DNA from: an uncultured Oscillibacter sp.
GTDB taxonomy: Bacteria; Bacillota; Clostridia; Oscillospirales; Oscillospiraceae
NCBI GenBank assembly: GCA_910579435.1
Contig: CAJTVF010000010.1
Location: 1-59,842, forward strand
Reading direction: 5' to 3'
Length of the DNA: 59,842 nucleotides
Made by a program: the position numbers and the translations under genes. Positions 15,989 to 24,460 of the stretch are shown piece after piece (position 1 is the stretch's first letter; every line of letters starts with the position of its first letter). The notes below the pieces were generated by a model that saw only the letters and a list, made by a program, of their open reading frames with translations, made no database searches and was not told the origin of the DNA.

Positions 15989-16183
15989 TCAACGCCGGCA
16001 GCAGGCGCAGCCGCAGCCGATCAGCAGAAACGCGACCAGGAACATCAGCACGCCCACAGGAAACACCGCGGCAATCAAAATCCCCGCGCCCAAAGCTGCG
16101 GCGAAGAGGCCCAGCAGACGGATCCCTCCTCCGCCTCCGTTTCCACAGCCCCAATTTCCAAAGCCTCGATTTCCACAACCCAT
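15989..16183 (-). CDS. small Gly/Cys-rich membrane protein
   Basis: This 64-residue protein has a Gly/Asn/Cys-rich N-terminus (MGCGNRGFGNWGCGNGGGGG), a hydrophobic stretch long enough for one or two membrane passes (about 21-56) and a CGCACCRR tail. GGAGG 8-10 nt before the ATG supports this start; the frame extends to 16225. It occupies the place of rpe-thiN between rsgA and spoVM. Its position suggests a sporulation or envelope role, but the function is unknown. Confidence 0.7.
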   Translation of the reverse strand: MGCGNRGFGNWGCGNGGGGGIRLLGLFAAALGAGILIAAVFPVGVLMFLVAFLLIGCGCACCRR

Positions 16184-16213
16184 TGCGCCACGCCTCCTTT
16201 CCTTCCTTCCCAG

Positions 16214-16243
16214 TATATACGGCAAGGCTGTCCATGGTGTAAA
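16214..16243 (-). promoter_or_regulatory. possible promoter for the small protein and spoVM
   Basis: On the minus strand TTTACA (16238-16243) and TATATA (16214-16219) are 18 bp apart, just after the rsgA terminator-like hairpin. Sigma class is uncertain; no clear sigma-E pair is seen here. Confidence 0.4.
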
Positions 16244-16274
16244 AGCCGCCGCCCCGAAAATCGAGGCGGCGGTT
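16242..16274 (-). terminator. terminator-like hairpin after rsgA
   Basis: On the minus strand CCGCCGCC pairs with GGCGGCGG around a 14-nt central region, followed by CTTTT. One bulge interrupts the AAA/TTT base. Confidence 0.55.
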
Positions 16275-16276
16275 TC

Positions 16277-17158
16277 TCACTTTTTTTCCTGCCAATCCCG
16301 GAGGGGCTTCAATTCCTCGTAGAGGCGGAGGTAACTGTCGTGACGGCTCTTTTGGAGCCTTCCCTGCCGGAGCGCCGCCAGCACAGCGCAGTCCTTCTCC
16401 CGGGTGTGGCTGCACCCCGCAAAGCGGCATTCCCCCAAATACGGCGCGAATTCCAGAAAGGTCTCCGGAAGGCGGCGTTTTAATTCCAGGTCCAACTCCT
16501 CCGCGTCAAAGGAGGAAAAACCGGGCGTATCCACTACCTCCGCCCCGCAGGAGAGGCAGTGGAGCTCCACATGGCGGGTGGTGTGCCGTCCCCGGCCCAG
16601 GGCCGTGCTGACCTCGCCCACCTGCAAATGGAACTCCGGGTCCAACGCGTTTAAAATGCTGGATTTTCCTACGCCGGAATTCCCTGTAAAGGCAGATAGC
16701 TTTCCGGATATTAAGGCCTTCAGCTCCTCCATACCCTCCCCGGTCTCCGCGCTGACCCGCAGGGCCGGGAAGCCGGAGGCGTGGTAAATGCCATAGAGGG
16801 CGTCCGCCGGGTCCAGGTCGCACTTGTTCAGCACCACTGCCACGGCGCAGTCCTTCAGCGCGGCGATGGCGGCTACCCGGTCAATGAGGAAGGGGTCCGT
16901 TTTGGGGATGGCGGCGGAAGCGATGACCACCAGCTGGTCGATGTTGGCTACGGCGGGGCGGGCAAAGGCGTTTTTACGGGGCAGGATTTTCTCGACGAAA
17001 CCCTCGCCGCCTCCTAGCTCCCGGACCTCCACCCGGTCCCCCACCAGGGGGGAAATCCCCTCTTTTCGGAATTTCCCCCTGGCCCGGCAGGTCAGGATCC
17101 TCTCTCCGGTGTCCACGTAGTAAAAGCCGCTGAGGGCCTTTTGAATGCGTCCTGTCAT
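16277..17158 (-). CDS. rsgA: ribosome small-subunit GTPase A
   Basis: This 293-residue circularly permuted GTPase matures the 30S subunit. An N-terminal OB fold is followed by the G motifs in permuted order: NKCDLD (G4), SAETGEG (G5), GNSGVGKSS (G1) and DTPGFSSF (G3). The C-terminal zinc motif CRFAGCSHTREKDC is intact. The ATG lies 1 nt after the prkC stop codon. The prpC-prkC-rsgA order is conserved, and RsgA is a known substrate of PrkC in B. subtilis. Confidence 0.97.
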   Translation of the reverse strand: MTGRIQKALSGFYYVDTGERILTCRARGKFRKEGISPLVGDRVEVRELGGGEGFVEKILPRKNAFARPAVANIDQLVVIASAAIPKTDPFLIDRVAAIAALKDCAVAVVLNKCDLDPADALYGIYHASGFPALRVSAETGEGMEELKALISGKLSAFTGNSGVGKSSILNALDPEFHLQVGEVSTALGRGRHTTRHVELHCLSCGAEVVDTPGFSSFDAEELDLELKRRLPETFLEFAPYLGECRFAGCSHTREKDCAVLAALRQGRLQKSRHDSYLRLYEELKPLRDWQEKK

Positions 17159-17159
17159 A

Positions 17160-19163
17160 TCAGCTGAATTGTACATCCTGGATCTGATTCTGGTCCAAAA
17201 CGCCGTCGAAGTAAATCTTGACCGTTTGGGTTCCGGAGCCCTTGAGCGGAGGATTTGTGAAAACAGTGCCGTCCGCACAGGCAACCCGCTCGGAGTACTG
17301 AGGATTTTCTTCGTCACCCACGTACACATCCACCTGTACCGTGGTACGGTCGTCCTGGGGCAGTGTAATCGTAATCCCCACCTCATGGACGGTAATCCCT
17401 CCGCTGACTTTGAATTTGATGGTGTCCCATTCGGTCACCGTTGTGAGGGGCTCCAGGCTCTGCCAAATCACACTGTTTGGCTCCGCTTCGCTTTCCACGT
17501 ATTCAATATCGGCGTCGGTGCAGGTCAGATGCAGAGAGTCCGTCAGGGACCGCAGCACCGCGTCAATCTGCATGCCAACAAAGTTAGACACCACTACGGG
17601 CTTTTTCTCCGGGCCCTTGCTGACAATCAGGCGGACAGTGTCGCCGTCTTTTAGTTCCTCATGCTCGGCTGGCTCGCTGCGGATGATATAACCTTCGGTG
17701 ACCTCGTCGTTGAACTCCATCTCGGCCTCGCCGGAAATAATCTCCAGATTGTATTTCTCTTTCAGGCTTTTCAGCAACACATTTGCCTGCGCCACGGTCT
17801 TGTTGACCACGTCCAGCATCTCTCCCGTGTCCTCTCCGGCGCTGACCCAGACTTCAATGGTCAGGTTGTCGCCCTTGCGGTGGCTTCCCTCTGTGGGACT
17901 CTGCCGGACAATGACTCCCTCCGGGTATTCGTCGTGGAACTCGCTGCCCTTCTCCACCAGGATGAAGATATCTTTTACCTCAGCCAGATTGGCGGCCTGC
18001 TCCGGCGTGTAGCCCACCACCGAGGGCACCGCGTAGGTCTGGGGCTCCTGGGCCTGCTGCTGGAAGGAGTCCGAAATCATATTGAACAGCACATAGACCA
18101 GCGCCAGCGCCAGCACGACCGTAATGCCTGCCAGCACCTTCACCCCGGCTCCTCCGCCCCTCTGGGGCGGCTCGTAGTCGTCCTCGTAGTCCCGGCGGCG
18201 CTCCCGCGCCCGCTCCGGCGCCCGTTCCCGGTTCTTGGGAGTGGGATGGAGGGTCTGGTCATAGGTCCGGATGGGCTGGGTGGGCTCCGCAGGCTCCTCC
18301 GGCCGGAGGTCCATCATGGTAAAGTCCAGGTTGATGTTGGGGTTCTTCCGGAAATCCTCCAGGTCGGCGATCATGGCGTCGGCGGAGGCGTAGCGGCGGC
18401 GAAGGTCCGGGGTCATGGCCTTCATGCAGATCAGCTCCAGCTGGGCCGGGATCTCCGGCTTCAGCTCCCTGGGCGCCAGGGGCACGGAGCTGAGGTGCTG
18501 GATGGCCACGGACACGGCGGAGTCCCCCTCGAAGGGCAGCCGCCCGGTGAGCATCTCGTACATGACCACGCCGGAAGAGTAGATGTCGCTGCGGGCGTCG
18601 GTCCGTTCTCCCCTGGCCTGTTCCGGCGAGATATAGTGGACGGAGCCCAGGGCCTCCTGGGTCAGGGTCTGGGCGGAGTTCTCCAGGCAGGCGATGCCGA
18701 AATCGGCCACCTTCACGCTGCCGTCCCGAAGCACCATCACATTCTGGGGCTTGATGTCCCGGTGGACGATGCCCCGGCTGTGGGCGTGGCTGAGGCCCCG
18801 CATAATCTGGGTGATGAAGTGCAGGGACTCCCGCCAGTTCAGCTGGCCCCGCTTCTCCATATACTGCTTCAGCGTGATACCGTCGATGAGCTCCATGACG
18901 ATATATTCCGTGTCCCCTCCCCGGCTCACGTCGTAAACCGACACGATGTTGGGGTGGGACAGCTGGGCCACCGCCTGGGACTCCGCGTTGAACCGCCGGC
19001 GGAAATCCTCGTCCTGGGCCAGGTCGCTTTTCAATATTTTCAACGCCACAAGGCGGTTGAGCCGGTGGCATTTTGCCTTGTAGACCACCGCCATGCCCCC
19101 GGTGCCGATGCGCTCCAGAATCTCATAGCGGTTGTCCAGCATTTTTCCAATGTACTGATCCAT
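17160..19163 (-). CDS. prkC: Ser/Thr protein kinase with PASTA repeats
   Basis: This 667-residue membrane kinase senses peptidoglycan-like ligands. The kinase domain (about 1-275) has GTGGMAVVYKAK (P-loop), HRDIKPQN (catalytic loop), DFGIA and SPEQARGE. An Arg-rich juxtamembrane stretch precedes one membrane helix (VLAGITVVLALALVYVLFNM, about 345-365). Three PASTA repeats follow (about 375-590), then an extra C-terminal domain. It is 15 bp downstream of prpC and abuts rsgA. In B. subtilis the kinase acts in germination and cell-wall control. Confidence 0.97.
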   Translation of the reverse strand: MDQYIGKMLDNRYEILERIGTGGMAVVYKAKCHRLNRLVALKILKSDLAQDEDFRRRFNAESQAVAQLSHPNIVSVYDVSRGGDTEYIVMELIDGITLKQYMEKRGQLNWRESLHFITQIMRGLSHAHSRGIVHRDIKPQNVMVLRDGSVKVADFGIACLENSAQTLTQEALGSVHYISPEQARGERTDARSDIYSSGVVMYEMLTGRLPFEGDSAVSVAIQHLSSVPLAPRELKPEIPAQLELICMKAMTPDLRRRYASADAMIADLEDFRKNPNINLDFTMMDLRPEEPAEPTQPIRTYDQTLHPTPKNRERAPERARERRRDYEDDYEPPQRGGGAGVKVLAGITVVLALALVYVLFNMISDSFQQQAQEPQTYAVPSVVGYTPEQAANLAEVKDIFILVEKGSEFHDEYPEGVIVRQSPTEGSHRKGDNLTIEVWVSAGEDTGEMLDVVNKTVAQANVLLKSLKEKYNLEIISGEAEMEFNDEVTEGYIIRSEPAEHEELKDGDTVRLIVSKGPEKKPVVVSNFVGMQIDAVLRSLTDSLHLTCTDADIEYVESEAEPNSVIWQSLEPLTTVTEWDTIKFKVSGGITVHEVGITITLPQDDRTTVQVDVYVGDEENPQYSERVACADGTVFTNPPLKGSGTQTVKIYFDGVLDQNQIQDVQFS

Positions 19164-19178
19164 GCAGTTCCTCCTTCC

Positions 19179-19910
19179 TTACAGCTTTTTCGCCAGGACG
19201 ACGGTGATATTGTCCGACGCGCCCCGGCTTTTGGAGATGGCCAGCAGGCGTTCCATGCAGGTGTTCGTATCGCCGTGCAGGACCTCCCGCATGATCTCCT
19301 CGTCCGTCACGGTGTTCACCAGCCCGTCGGTACACAGCAGGAGGAAGTCCCCCGGCAGGAGCTGGCAGGTATAGCAGTCGCACTCCGGGTCCACGTCCGG
19401 GCCCAGGGCCCGGGTAATGAGGTTCCGGTTTGGATGGCGGCGGGCCTCCTCGGCGGTGATGTCTCCCCGCTCCACCATGTGCTCCACCAGAGAGTGGTCC
19501 CGGGTCACCTGATGGATGCGCTCTTTGTTGATATGGTAGGCCCGGCTGTCGCCTACGTTGGCGATGACCACGCCGCCGTCGAAGGAAACGGCGGAGACCA
19601 GAGTGGTCCCCATGCTGTGGTACTCCTCCGAAGTCCTGGCGGCCTCCCGCACGGCGCGGTTAGCCAGGGCCACCGCCACCACGGAGACCTCCCGCAGCCG
19701 GTCCGGCTTGGTCTCTTGGGATAGGCGCTTTTCCATCTCCGCCGAGAAGGTGTCCACGGCGATGCGGCTGGCCAGCTGCCCGCCGGCGGCCCCGCCCATC
19801 CCGTCGCAGACGACGCAGATCGTGTGCCCGAAGGCCGTTTTCACCGCATACGCGTCCTGATTCTCTTTGCGGACGAGGCCGGTGTCGGTCATACTCCATA
19901 GATTCATCAT
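19179..19910 (-). CDS. prpC: PP2C-type Ser/Thr phosphatase
   Basis: This 243-residue PPM-family phosphatase reverses PrkC phosphorylation. Metal-binding motifs are present: RKENQDAYAV, VCDGMGGAAGGQLAS, ANVGDSRAY, LCTDGLVNTVTDEE and SRGASDNITVVL. Length is usual. It overlaps rlmN upstream by 4 bp and is followed by its kinase, the standard pair. Confidence 0.97.
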   Translation of the reverse strand: MMNLWSMTDTGLVRKENQDAYAVKTAFGHTICVVCDGMGGAAGGQLASRIAVDTFSAEMEKRLSQETKPDRLREVSVVAVALANRAVREAARTSEEYHSMGTTLVSAVSFDGGVVIANVGDSRAYHINKERIHQVTRDHSLVEHMVERGDITAEEARRHPNRNLITRALGPDVDPECDCYTCQLLPGDFLLLCTDGLVNTVTDEEIMREVLHGDTNTCMERLLAISKSRGASDNITVVLAKKL

Positions 19911-20944
19911 TGGGAATCCTCCCCTTTCTCTGCTTCCGCCTTTCTGCGGAGCTGTCCGCAGGCGGCGTCTATATCTCCACCCAGGCTCCGCCGCACGGTG
20001 GCGGTGAGGCCGTGAGATTCCAGGCGTTTTTGAAACGCCGCCGTCCGGCGGGAGGGCCGGAAGGGGCTTTCCGCCACGTCGTTCAGCGGAATCAGGTTCA
20101 CATGGCCGGGCATCCCCCGCAAACGCCTGGCGATCAGGTCTGCCTGCCAGTCCTGATCGTTCACACCGTCGATCATGGCGTACTCAAAGGAGATCCGCCG
20201 TCCGGTCTTCCCAAAGTAATCGTGGCAGGCGGCAAACAGGTCCTCCACATCATAGGCCCGGTTGACGGGCATGAGCCGGGACCGGGTCTCCCGATCCGGC
20301 GCGTGGAGGGAAACGGATAGAGTCAGCTGCAGCCCCAGCTCCGCCATGCGGCGGATGCCGGGCAGCACGCCGCAGGTAGAGAGGGAAATGTGCCGCATCC
20401 CAATGTTCAGCCCGTCGGGATGGTTCACGAGTTCCAGGAATTTCAGCACGGCGTCCAGATTGTCCATAGGTTCGCCAATGCCCATCAGCACAATGTTGGA
20501 AATGGGGGCTCCGGAGTCCTTCTGGGTGAAAATCACCTGATCCAGCAGCTCTCCCGGCGTCAGGTCCCGGACCTTTCCGGCAATGGTGGACGCGCAGAAG
20601 GCGCAGCCCATCCGGCAGCCCACCTGGGAGGAAATGCAGACGGTATTCCCGTGGCGATAGCGCATCAGCACGGATTCAATGCAGTTGCCGTCCGCCAGCT
20701 CCCAGAGGTATTTGATAGTGCCGTCCCGGGCGGAGGCCTGTTTCCGGACCGCCTTGGGTACGCTCAGGGCGCAGGTCTCTTTCAGCCGCTCCCGCAGGAA
20801 CAGGGGCAGATTGGACATCTCGTCAAAGCCGGTCACACCCCGGCTCAGCCAGGAGAAGACCTGCTTCCCCCGAAAGGCGGGCTCCCCCAGCCCCTGGAGA
20901 AGGTCCCGCAGCTCCGGGAGGGTCATGGATTTGATATCGGTCAT
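19907..20944 (-). CDS. rlmN: 23S rRNA/tRNA adenine C2-methyltransferase
   Basis: This 345-residue radical SAM enzyme makes m2A in 23S rRNA (A2503) and tRNA. The cluster motif CRMGCAFCAST (CxxxCxxC), GIGEPMDN, the substrate loop and the C-terminal methyl-accepting Cys (DAACGQLR) are visible. The start MTDIKSMTLPEL is 8 nt after the rsmB stop; the frame extends upstream into rsmB without support. It overlaps prpC by 4 bp. Confidence 0.97.
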   Translation of the reverse strand: MTDIKSMTLPELRDLLQGLGEPAFRGKQVFSWLSRGVTGFDEMSNLPLFLRERLKETCALSVPKAVRKQASARDGTIKYLWELADGNCIESVLMRYRHGNTVCISSQVGCRMGCAFCASTIAGKVRDLTPGELLDQVIFTQKDSGAPISNIVLMGIGEPMDNLDAVLKFLELVNHPDGLNIGMRHISLSTCGVLPGIRRMAELGLQLTLSVSLHAPDRETRSRLMPVNRAYDVEDLFAACHDYFGKTGRRISFEYAMIDGVNDQDWQADLIARRLRGMPGHVNLIPLNDVAESPFRPSRRTAAFQKRLESHGLTATVRRSLGGDIDAACGQLRRKAEAEKGEDSQ

Positions 20945-20952
20945 GGTTCGCC

Positions 20953-22269
20953 TCAAACGCGCCGCGTCATGCGGCAGATGTAAAAGCCGTCGGTGTCGTG
21001 AAGATGGGGCCAAAAGGCCGCTTGGCCCTCTGCCGTTCCGATGGGCCCGGGCAGGGTGAACCTTTCCCGGGAAAACTCCGGATGGGTCCCTAAAAACGCG
21101 TCCGCCACTTCCTCATTTTCCTCCGGCAGAATGGTGCAGGTGGAGTAGAGCAGGGTCCCGCCGGGGCGGACGTAACGGGCGGCGTTTTCCAGAATGGCAT
21201 TCTGGACCACCGGCAGAGCGAACAGGTCGTCCGCCCGTTTCCGCCGGATATCCGGCTTTTTGCGGAGGATGCCCAGGCCGGAGCAGGGAGCGTCCACCAG
21301 TACCAGGTCGAAGGCGTCCGCCCACTCCTCCCGGAAGACCCGCCCGTCGGCCGCCTCCGCGCGGATGGAGGACAGGCCCAGCCGGGCCGCTCCCTCCCGG
21401 ATGCGCTTCAGCTTGTTCTCGTGGAGGTCGCAGGAGACGATTTCCCCTTTGTCCCCCATGGCAATGGCGGCGGCAAAGGACTTCCCGCCGGGGGCGGCGC
21501 AGACGTCCAGCACCCGGCTTTCCGGCCGAAGCTCCGCCGCCAGCACCGCCAGGCGGGCCGCCGGGTCTTGGATGTAGATCATGCCTTCCCGAAACGCCTG
21601 TAAGCGCTCCAGGTCCCCCGTGCCTTGCAGCAGCAGGCAGTCCGGCAGCCAGGAATGGCGCTCCGCCCGGATGCCCTCGGCCTCCAGGGCCCTCGCCGCT
21701 TCCTCCGGAGAACAGCGGCAGGTGTTGACCTGGGCGGCGGCGGGGGGCTGGCTGTTGCTGTTAATCAAAAACGCCTCCGCCCCCTCCCGGCCCAGCAGGG
21801 CCAGCAGCCGCTTCACCAGCCATTTCGGGTGGCTGTAGCGGATGGAGAGATACTTGGCCTCGTCCCGGTCCGGGATGGCGGGCAGGGCCTCCTTCTCCCG
21901 GCAGAGCCGCCGGAGGACGGCGTTCACCAAGCCCGCCGCCTGTCCCCTTCCCGCGCCCTTGGCCAGCTCCACCGACGTGTGGACGGCGGCGTTGTCGGGC
22001 ACCCGGTCCAGAAACAAAATCTGATAGGCCCCGATCCGCAGAATATCCGCCAGAGGCGGCTGGAGGTGATCCAGCTTCTGAGAACAGAAGCCGGAGAGGT
22101 AAAAGTCCAGCAGCGTTTCGTTTTGGATCACGCCGTAGACGATCCGGCTGCACAGCCCCGCGTCGGCGGGAGAAAGGCCCCTCAAATGGGTACCCAGCGC
22201 GGCGTCCGCCCACGCCCCCCGCACGCGGCAGGCGGTCAGGACGGCCAGCGCCTCCTTCCGGGCGCTCAT
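20953..22269 (-). CDS. rsmB: 16S rRNA cytosine(967)-C5 methyltransferase
   Basis: This 438-residue protein has an N-terminal NusB-like RNA-binding domain (about 1-140) and a SAM methyltransferase domain with VLDVCAAPGGKSFAAA (motif I), the proposed catalytic VDAPCSGLGILRKKPDIR and STCTILPEENEEV with the second Cys. Its ATG overlaps the stop of the zinc peptidase upstream. Confidence 0.96.
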   Translation of the reverse strand: MSARKEALAVLTACRVRGAWADAALGTHLRGLSPADAGLCSRIVYGVIQNETLLDFYLSGFCSQKLDHLQPPLADILRIGAYQILFLDRVPDNAAVHTSVELAKGAGRGQAAGLVNAVLRRLCREKEALPAIPDRDEAKYLSIRYSHPKWLVKRLLALLGREGAEAFLINSNSQPPAAAQVNTCRCSPEEAARALEAEGIRAERHSWLPDCLLLQGTGDLERLQAFREGMIYIQDPAARLAVLAAELRPESRVLDVCAAPGGKSFAAAIAMGDKGEIVSCDLHENKLKRIREGAARLGLSSIRAEAADGRVFREEWADAFDLVLVDAPCSGLGILRKKPDIRRKRADDLFALPVVQNAILENAARYVRPGGTLLYSTCTILPEENEEVADAFLGTHPEFSRERFTLPGPIGTAEGQAAFWPHLHDTDGFYICRMTRRV

Positions 22270-23012
22270 CCCCGGCCTCCGCCCCGGCGGCCGTCGCGGC
22301 CGCCGTTCCGGCCCAGGAAAATCAGCACGTAACGCAGCAATTGCAGGGCGGACATCAGCAGCGCCGCCACATAGGTCAGCGCCGCCGCCCGGAGGACCTT
22401 CCGGGCCCCGGCCAGCTCCTCGTCATCCAGCAAATTCCGGCTCTCAATGGTCTCCAGAGCCCGGCGGGAGGCGTTGAACTCCACCGGCAGGGTCACCAGC
22501 TGGAAAAAGGTGGTCAGCGAGAACAGCAGAATGCCCGCCAGAAACAGGCTCTGGCTGTAAAACAGCAGCCCGATGAGGAGCAGGATCATAGAGCAGCGGG
22601 AGCCCAGGTTCGTCACGGGCACAATGGCGCTCCGCAGGCGGACCGGGGCGTAGCGCACGGCGTATTGGACGGCGTGGCCCGCCTCATGGGCCGCCACGCC
22701 CACCGCCGCCACGGTGGCGGTGGAGTAGACGGCCTGAGAGAGATAGATGGTGTTGTCCCGGGGATCGTAATGGTCCGTCAGTTTGCCCCAGGTTGAGGTG
22801 ATGGTCACATTGTAGACCCCATTCGCCCGGAGCACCGCTTCCGCCGCCTGGGCGCCGGTGAGCCGGCGGCGGTTGGGGACCCGGCTGTATTTGCTGAAAT
22901 TGCCGCCGACCTGCGCCTGCGCCCAAAGGGACAGCAGCATCACCGGGACCAGCAGAAGGAAATAGATGTTGTTGGCCAGGAAATCTCCATAGCCACCATA
23001 ATAATAAGGCAT
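22266..23012 (-). CDS. zinc-dependent membrane metallopeptidase, YugP-like
   Basis: This 248-residue membrane protein has an N-terminal membrane segment (IYFLLLVPVMLLSLWAQ), the zinc-peptidase motif AAHEAGHAVQY (about 114-124), and further helices around SMILLLIGLLFYSQSLFLAGILLFSLTTFFQLV and AAALTYVAALLMSALQLLRYVLIFL. It ends in a Gly/Arg tail. The ATG of MPYYYGG has GAGGG upstream. The family often sits between fmt and rsmB in Clostridia; the substrate is unknown. Confidence 0.92.
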   Translation of the reverse strand: MPYYYGGYGDFLANNIYFLLLVPVMLLSLWAQAQVGGNFSKYSRVPNRRRLTGAQAAEAVLRANGVYNVTITSTWGKLTDHYDPRDNTIYLSQAVYSTATVAAVGVAAHEAGHAVQYAVRYAPVRLRSAIVPVTNLGSRCSMILLLIGLLFYSQSLFLAGILLFSLTTFFQLVTLPVEFNASRRALETIESRNLLDDEELAGARKVLRAAALTYVAALLMSALQLLRYVLIFLGRNGGRDGRRGGGRG

Positions 23013-23027
23013 AAGCACCCTCGAATT

Positions 23028-23948
23028 TTAGCGTTGAATGGGATGTCCCAATAAATAGGCCCCGGCGGTCATGCGTTTGCCGCCCTTGGCCTGGAGTTCC
23101 GTCACCCGGAGGACCTTTCCGTCGCCGCAGGCAACGTCGATTCCCTGCTTTCCCGCCGCCGTAATGGCGCCGGGCCGTGCCCCGGTCCCCTCCCCGGTTT
23201 CCAGAACGGCGTAGAGCTTCATCTCCTCACCGCTGATGACGTCCGTCGTGGCGCAGGGCCAGGGAATCAGCCCCCGGACCTGACAGCTGATTTCATGGGC
23301 CGAACGGGTCCAGTCCACAGGAGAGAGCTCCTTTCCCAGCATGGGGGCGTAGGTGTACTTCTCATGGTCCTGAGGCGTGCGGGAGGCCGTGCCCTCCGCC
23401 AGGGCTCCGACCGCCTCAGACAACGCCTCCGCCCCAAGCTCCGCCAAACGCGCGGTAAGGGCCTGGGCGTCCTCTGTCTCCCCAATGGCAATGGATTTTT
23501 GCAGGATCACGTCTCCTGCGTCCAGCTCCTTGGCCATATACATGATGGAGACGCCGGTCTCGGTCTCCCCGTTCAGCACCGCCCAGTTGATAGGGGCCGC
23601 CCCCCGGTACTTGGGCAGGAGGGACGAATGGACATTAATGGAGCCCAGGGGCGGCACATTTAAAATATCCTCCGGCAGCAGCTTTCCATAAGCCGCCACC
23701 GCGATCAGATCCGGCTCCAGGGACCGCACCAGCTCCAAGCTCTCCGCGTTCCGCAGGGTTACGGGCTGATAAACCGGCAAATCCTTTGTGAGGGCATATT
23801 CCTTTACAGGCGTTGGCATCAGCTTGTGCCCTCGGTTTTTGGGCTTATCCGGCTGGGTCAGAACGCCGCAGATTTCATGTCCGTCCTCCACCAGGCGGCG
23901 AAGGGAGGCCACGGCGAAATCCGGTGTGCCCATAAAGAGAATCCGCAT
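23028..23948 (-). CDS. fmt: methionyl-tRNA formyltransferase
   Basis: This 306-residue enzyme formylates initiator Met-tRNA. The formyltransferase domain shows FMGTPDFAVASL at the N-terminus, NVHSSLLPKYRGAAPINWA with the catalytic Asn/His, and MAKELDAGDVI; the C-terminal OB-like domain binds tRNA. The ATG overlaps the def stop codon by one base (TGATG). Confidence 0.97.
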   Translation of the reverse strand: MRILFMGTPDFAVASLRRLVEDGHEICGVLTQPDKPKNRGHKLMPTPVKEYALTKDLPVYQPVTLRNAESLELVRSLEPDLIAVAAYGKLLPEDILNVPPLGSINVHSSLLPKYRGAAPINWAVLNGETETGVSIMYMAKELDAGDVILQKSIAIGETEDAQALTARLAELGAEALSEAVGALAEGTASRTPQDHEKYTYAPMLGKELSPVDWTRSAHEISCQVRGLIPWPCATTDVISGEEMKLYAVLETGEGTGARPGAITAAGKQGIDVACGDGKVLRVTELQAKGGKRMTAGAYLLGHPIQR

Positions 23949-24448
23949 CAATTGTTCCCCTCTTCCTGGTTGAAATACTCCTCAACTTCCTCGTCCGTCA
24001 AGAAGCGCTCAATGTGCTCCGTATAGAGATGGCCGTCCAGGTGCTCCAGCTCGTGGCAGAAGCAGCGGGCCGTCAGCCCCTCGCCCTCCACCTCGAACCA
24101 ATGGCCGTCCCGGTCCTGAGCCCGGACCCGGACATAGTTGGGCCGTGTCACCAGCCCCCATTTGCCGGGGACGCTGAGGCAGCCCTCCGGGCCGGTCTGC
24201 TCCCCGCTCTGGGCAACGATGGAGGGGTTGATCAGCTCGATGTACTCCTCCGTGTCGTCGTCCATGACCACACAGGCCCGGCGGAGTATGCCCACTTGGG
24301 GAGCCGCCAGTCCCGCGCCCCCCGCCTCGGAAAGGGTTTCCAGCAGGTCGTCCATCAGCGCGTGCAGGCGGCGGTTGAAATCCGTCACCGGGCGGCAGGC
24401 CTTATTCAGGCAGTCCTCTCCCTGCACCACGATTTTGCGCAATGCCAT
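23948..24448 (-). CDS. def: peptide deformylase
   Basis: This 166-residue metallo-enzyme removes the N-formyl group from nascent proteins. The three motifs are GAGLAAPQVG, EGCLSVPG (metal Cys) and CHELEHLDG (metal His residues and catalytic Glu). It is coupled to fmt, forming the formylation cycle, and lies 12 bp after priA. Confidence 0.97.
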   Translation of the reverse strand: MALRKIVVQGEDCLNKACRPVTDFNRRLHALMDDLLETLSEAGGAGLAAPQVGILRRACVVMDDDTEEYIELINPSIVAQSGEQTGPEGCLSVPGKWGLVTRPNYVRVRAQDRDGHWFEVEGEGLTARCFCHELEHLDGHLYTEHIERFLTDEEVEEYFNQEEGNN

Positions 24449-24460
24449 TCTTTGAACCTC

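Noticed and set aside
15900..16430. 176-codon minus frame ending in the SpoVM peptide
   Set aside because: The upstream part is a shadow of rsgA and the small membrane protein; only the last 22 codons behind a ribosome site are taken as a gene.
17661..19724. 687-codon open frame on the plus strand
   Set aside because: It lies antisense to prkC and prpC, which are certain; its composition (His/Leu/Gly/Val-rich) is what GC-rich antisense frames give.
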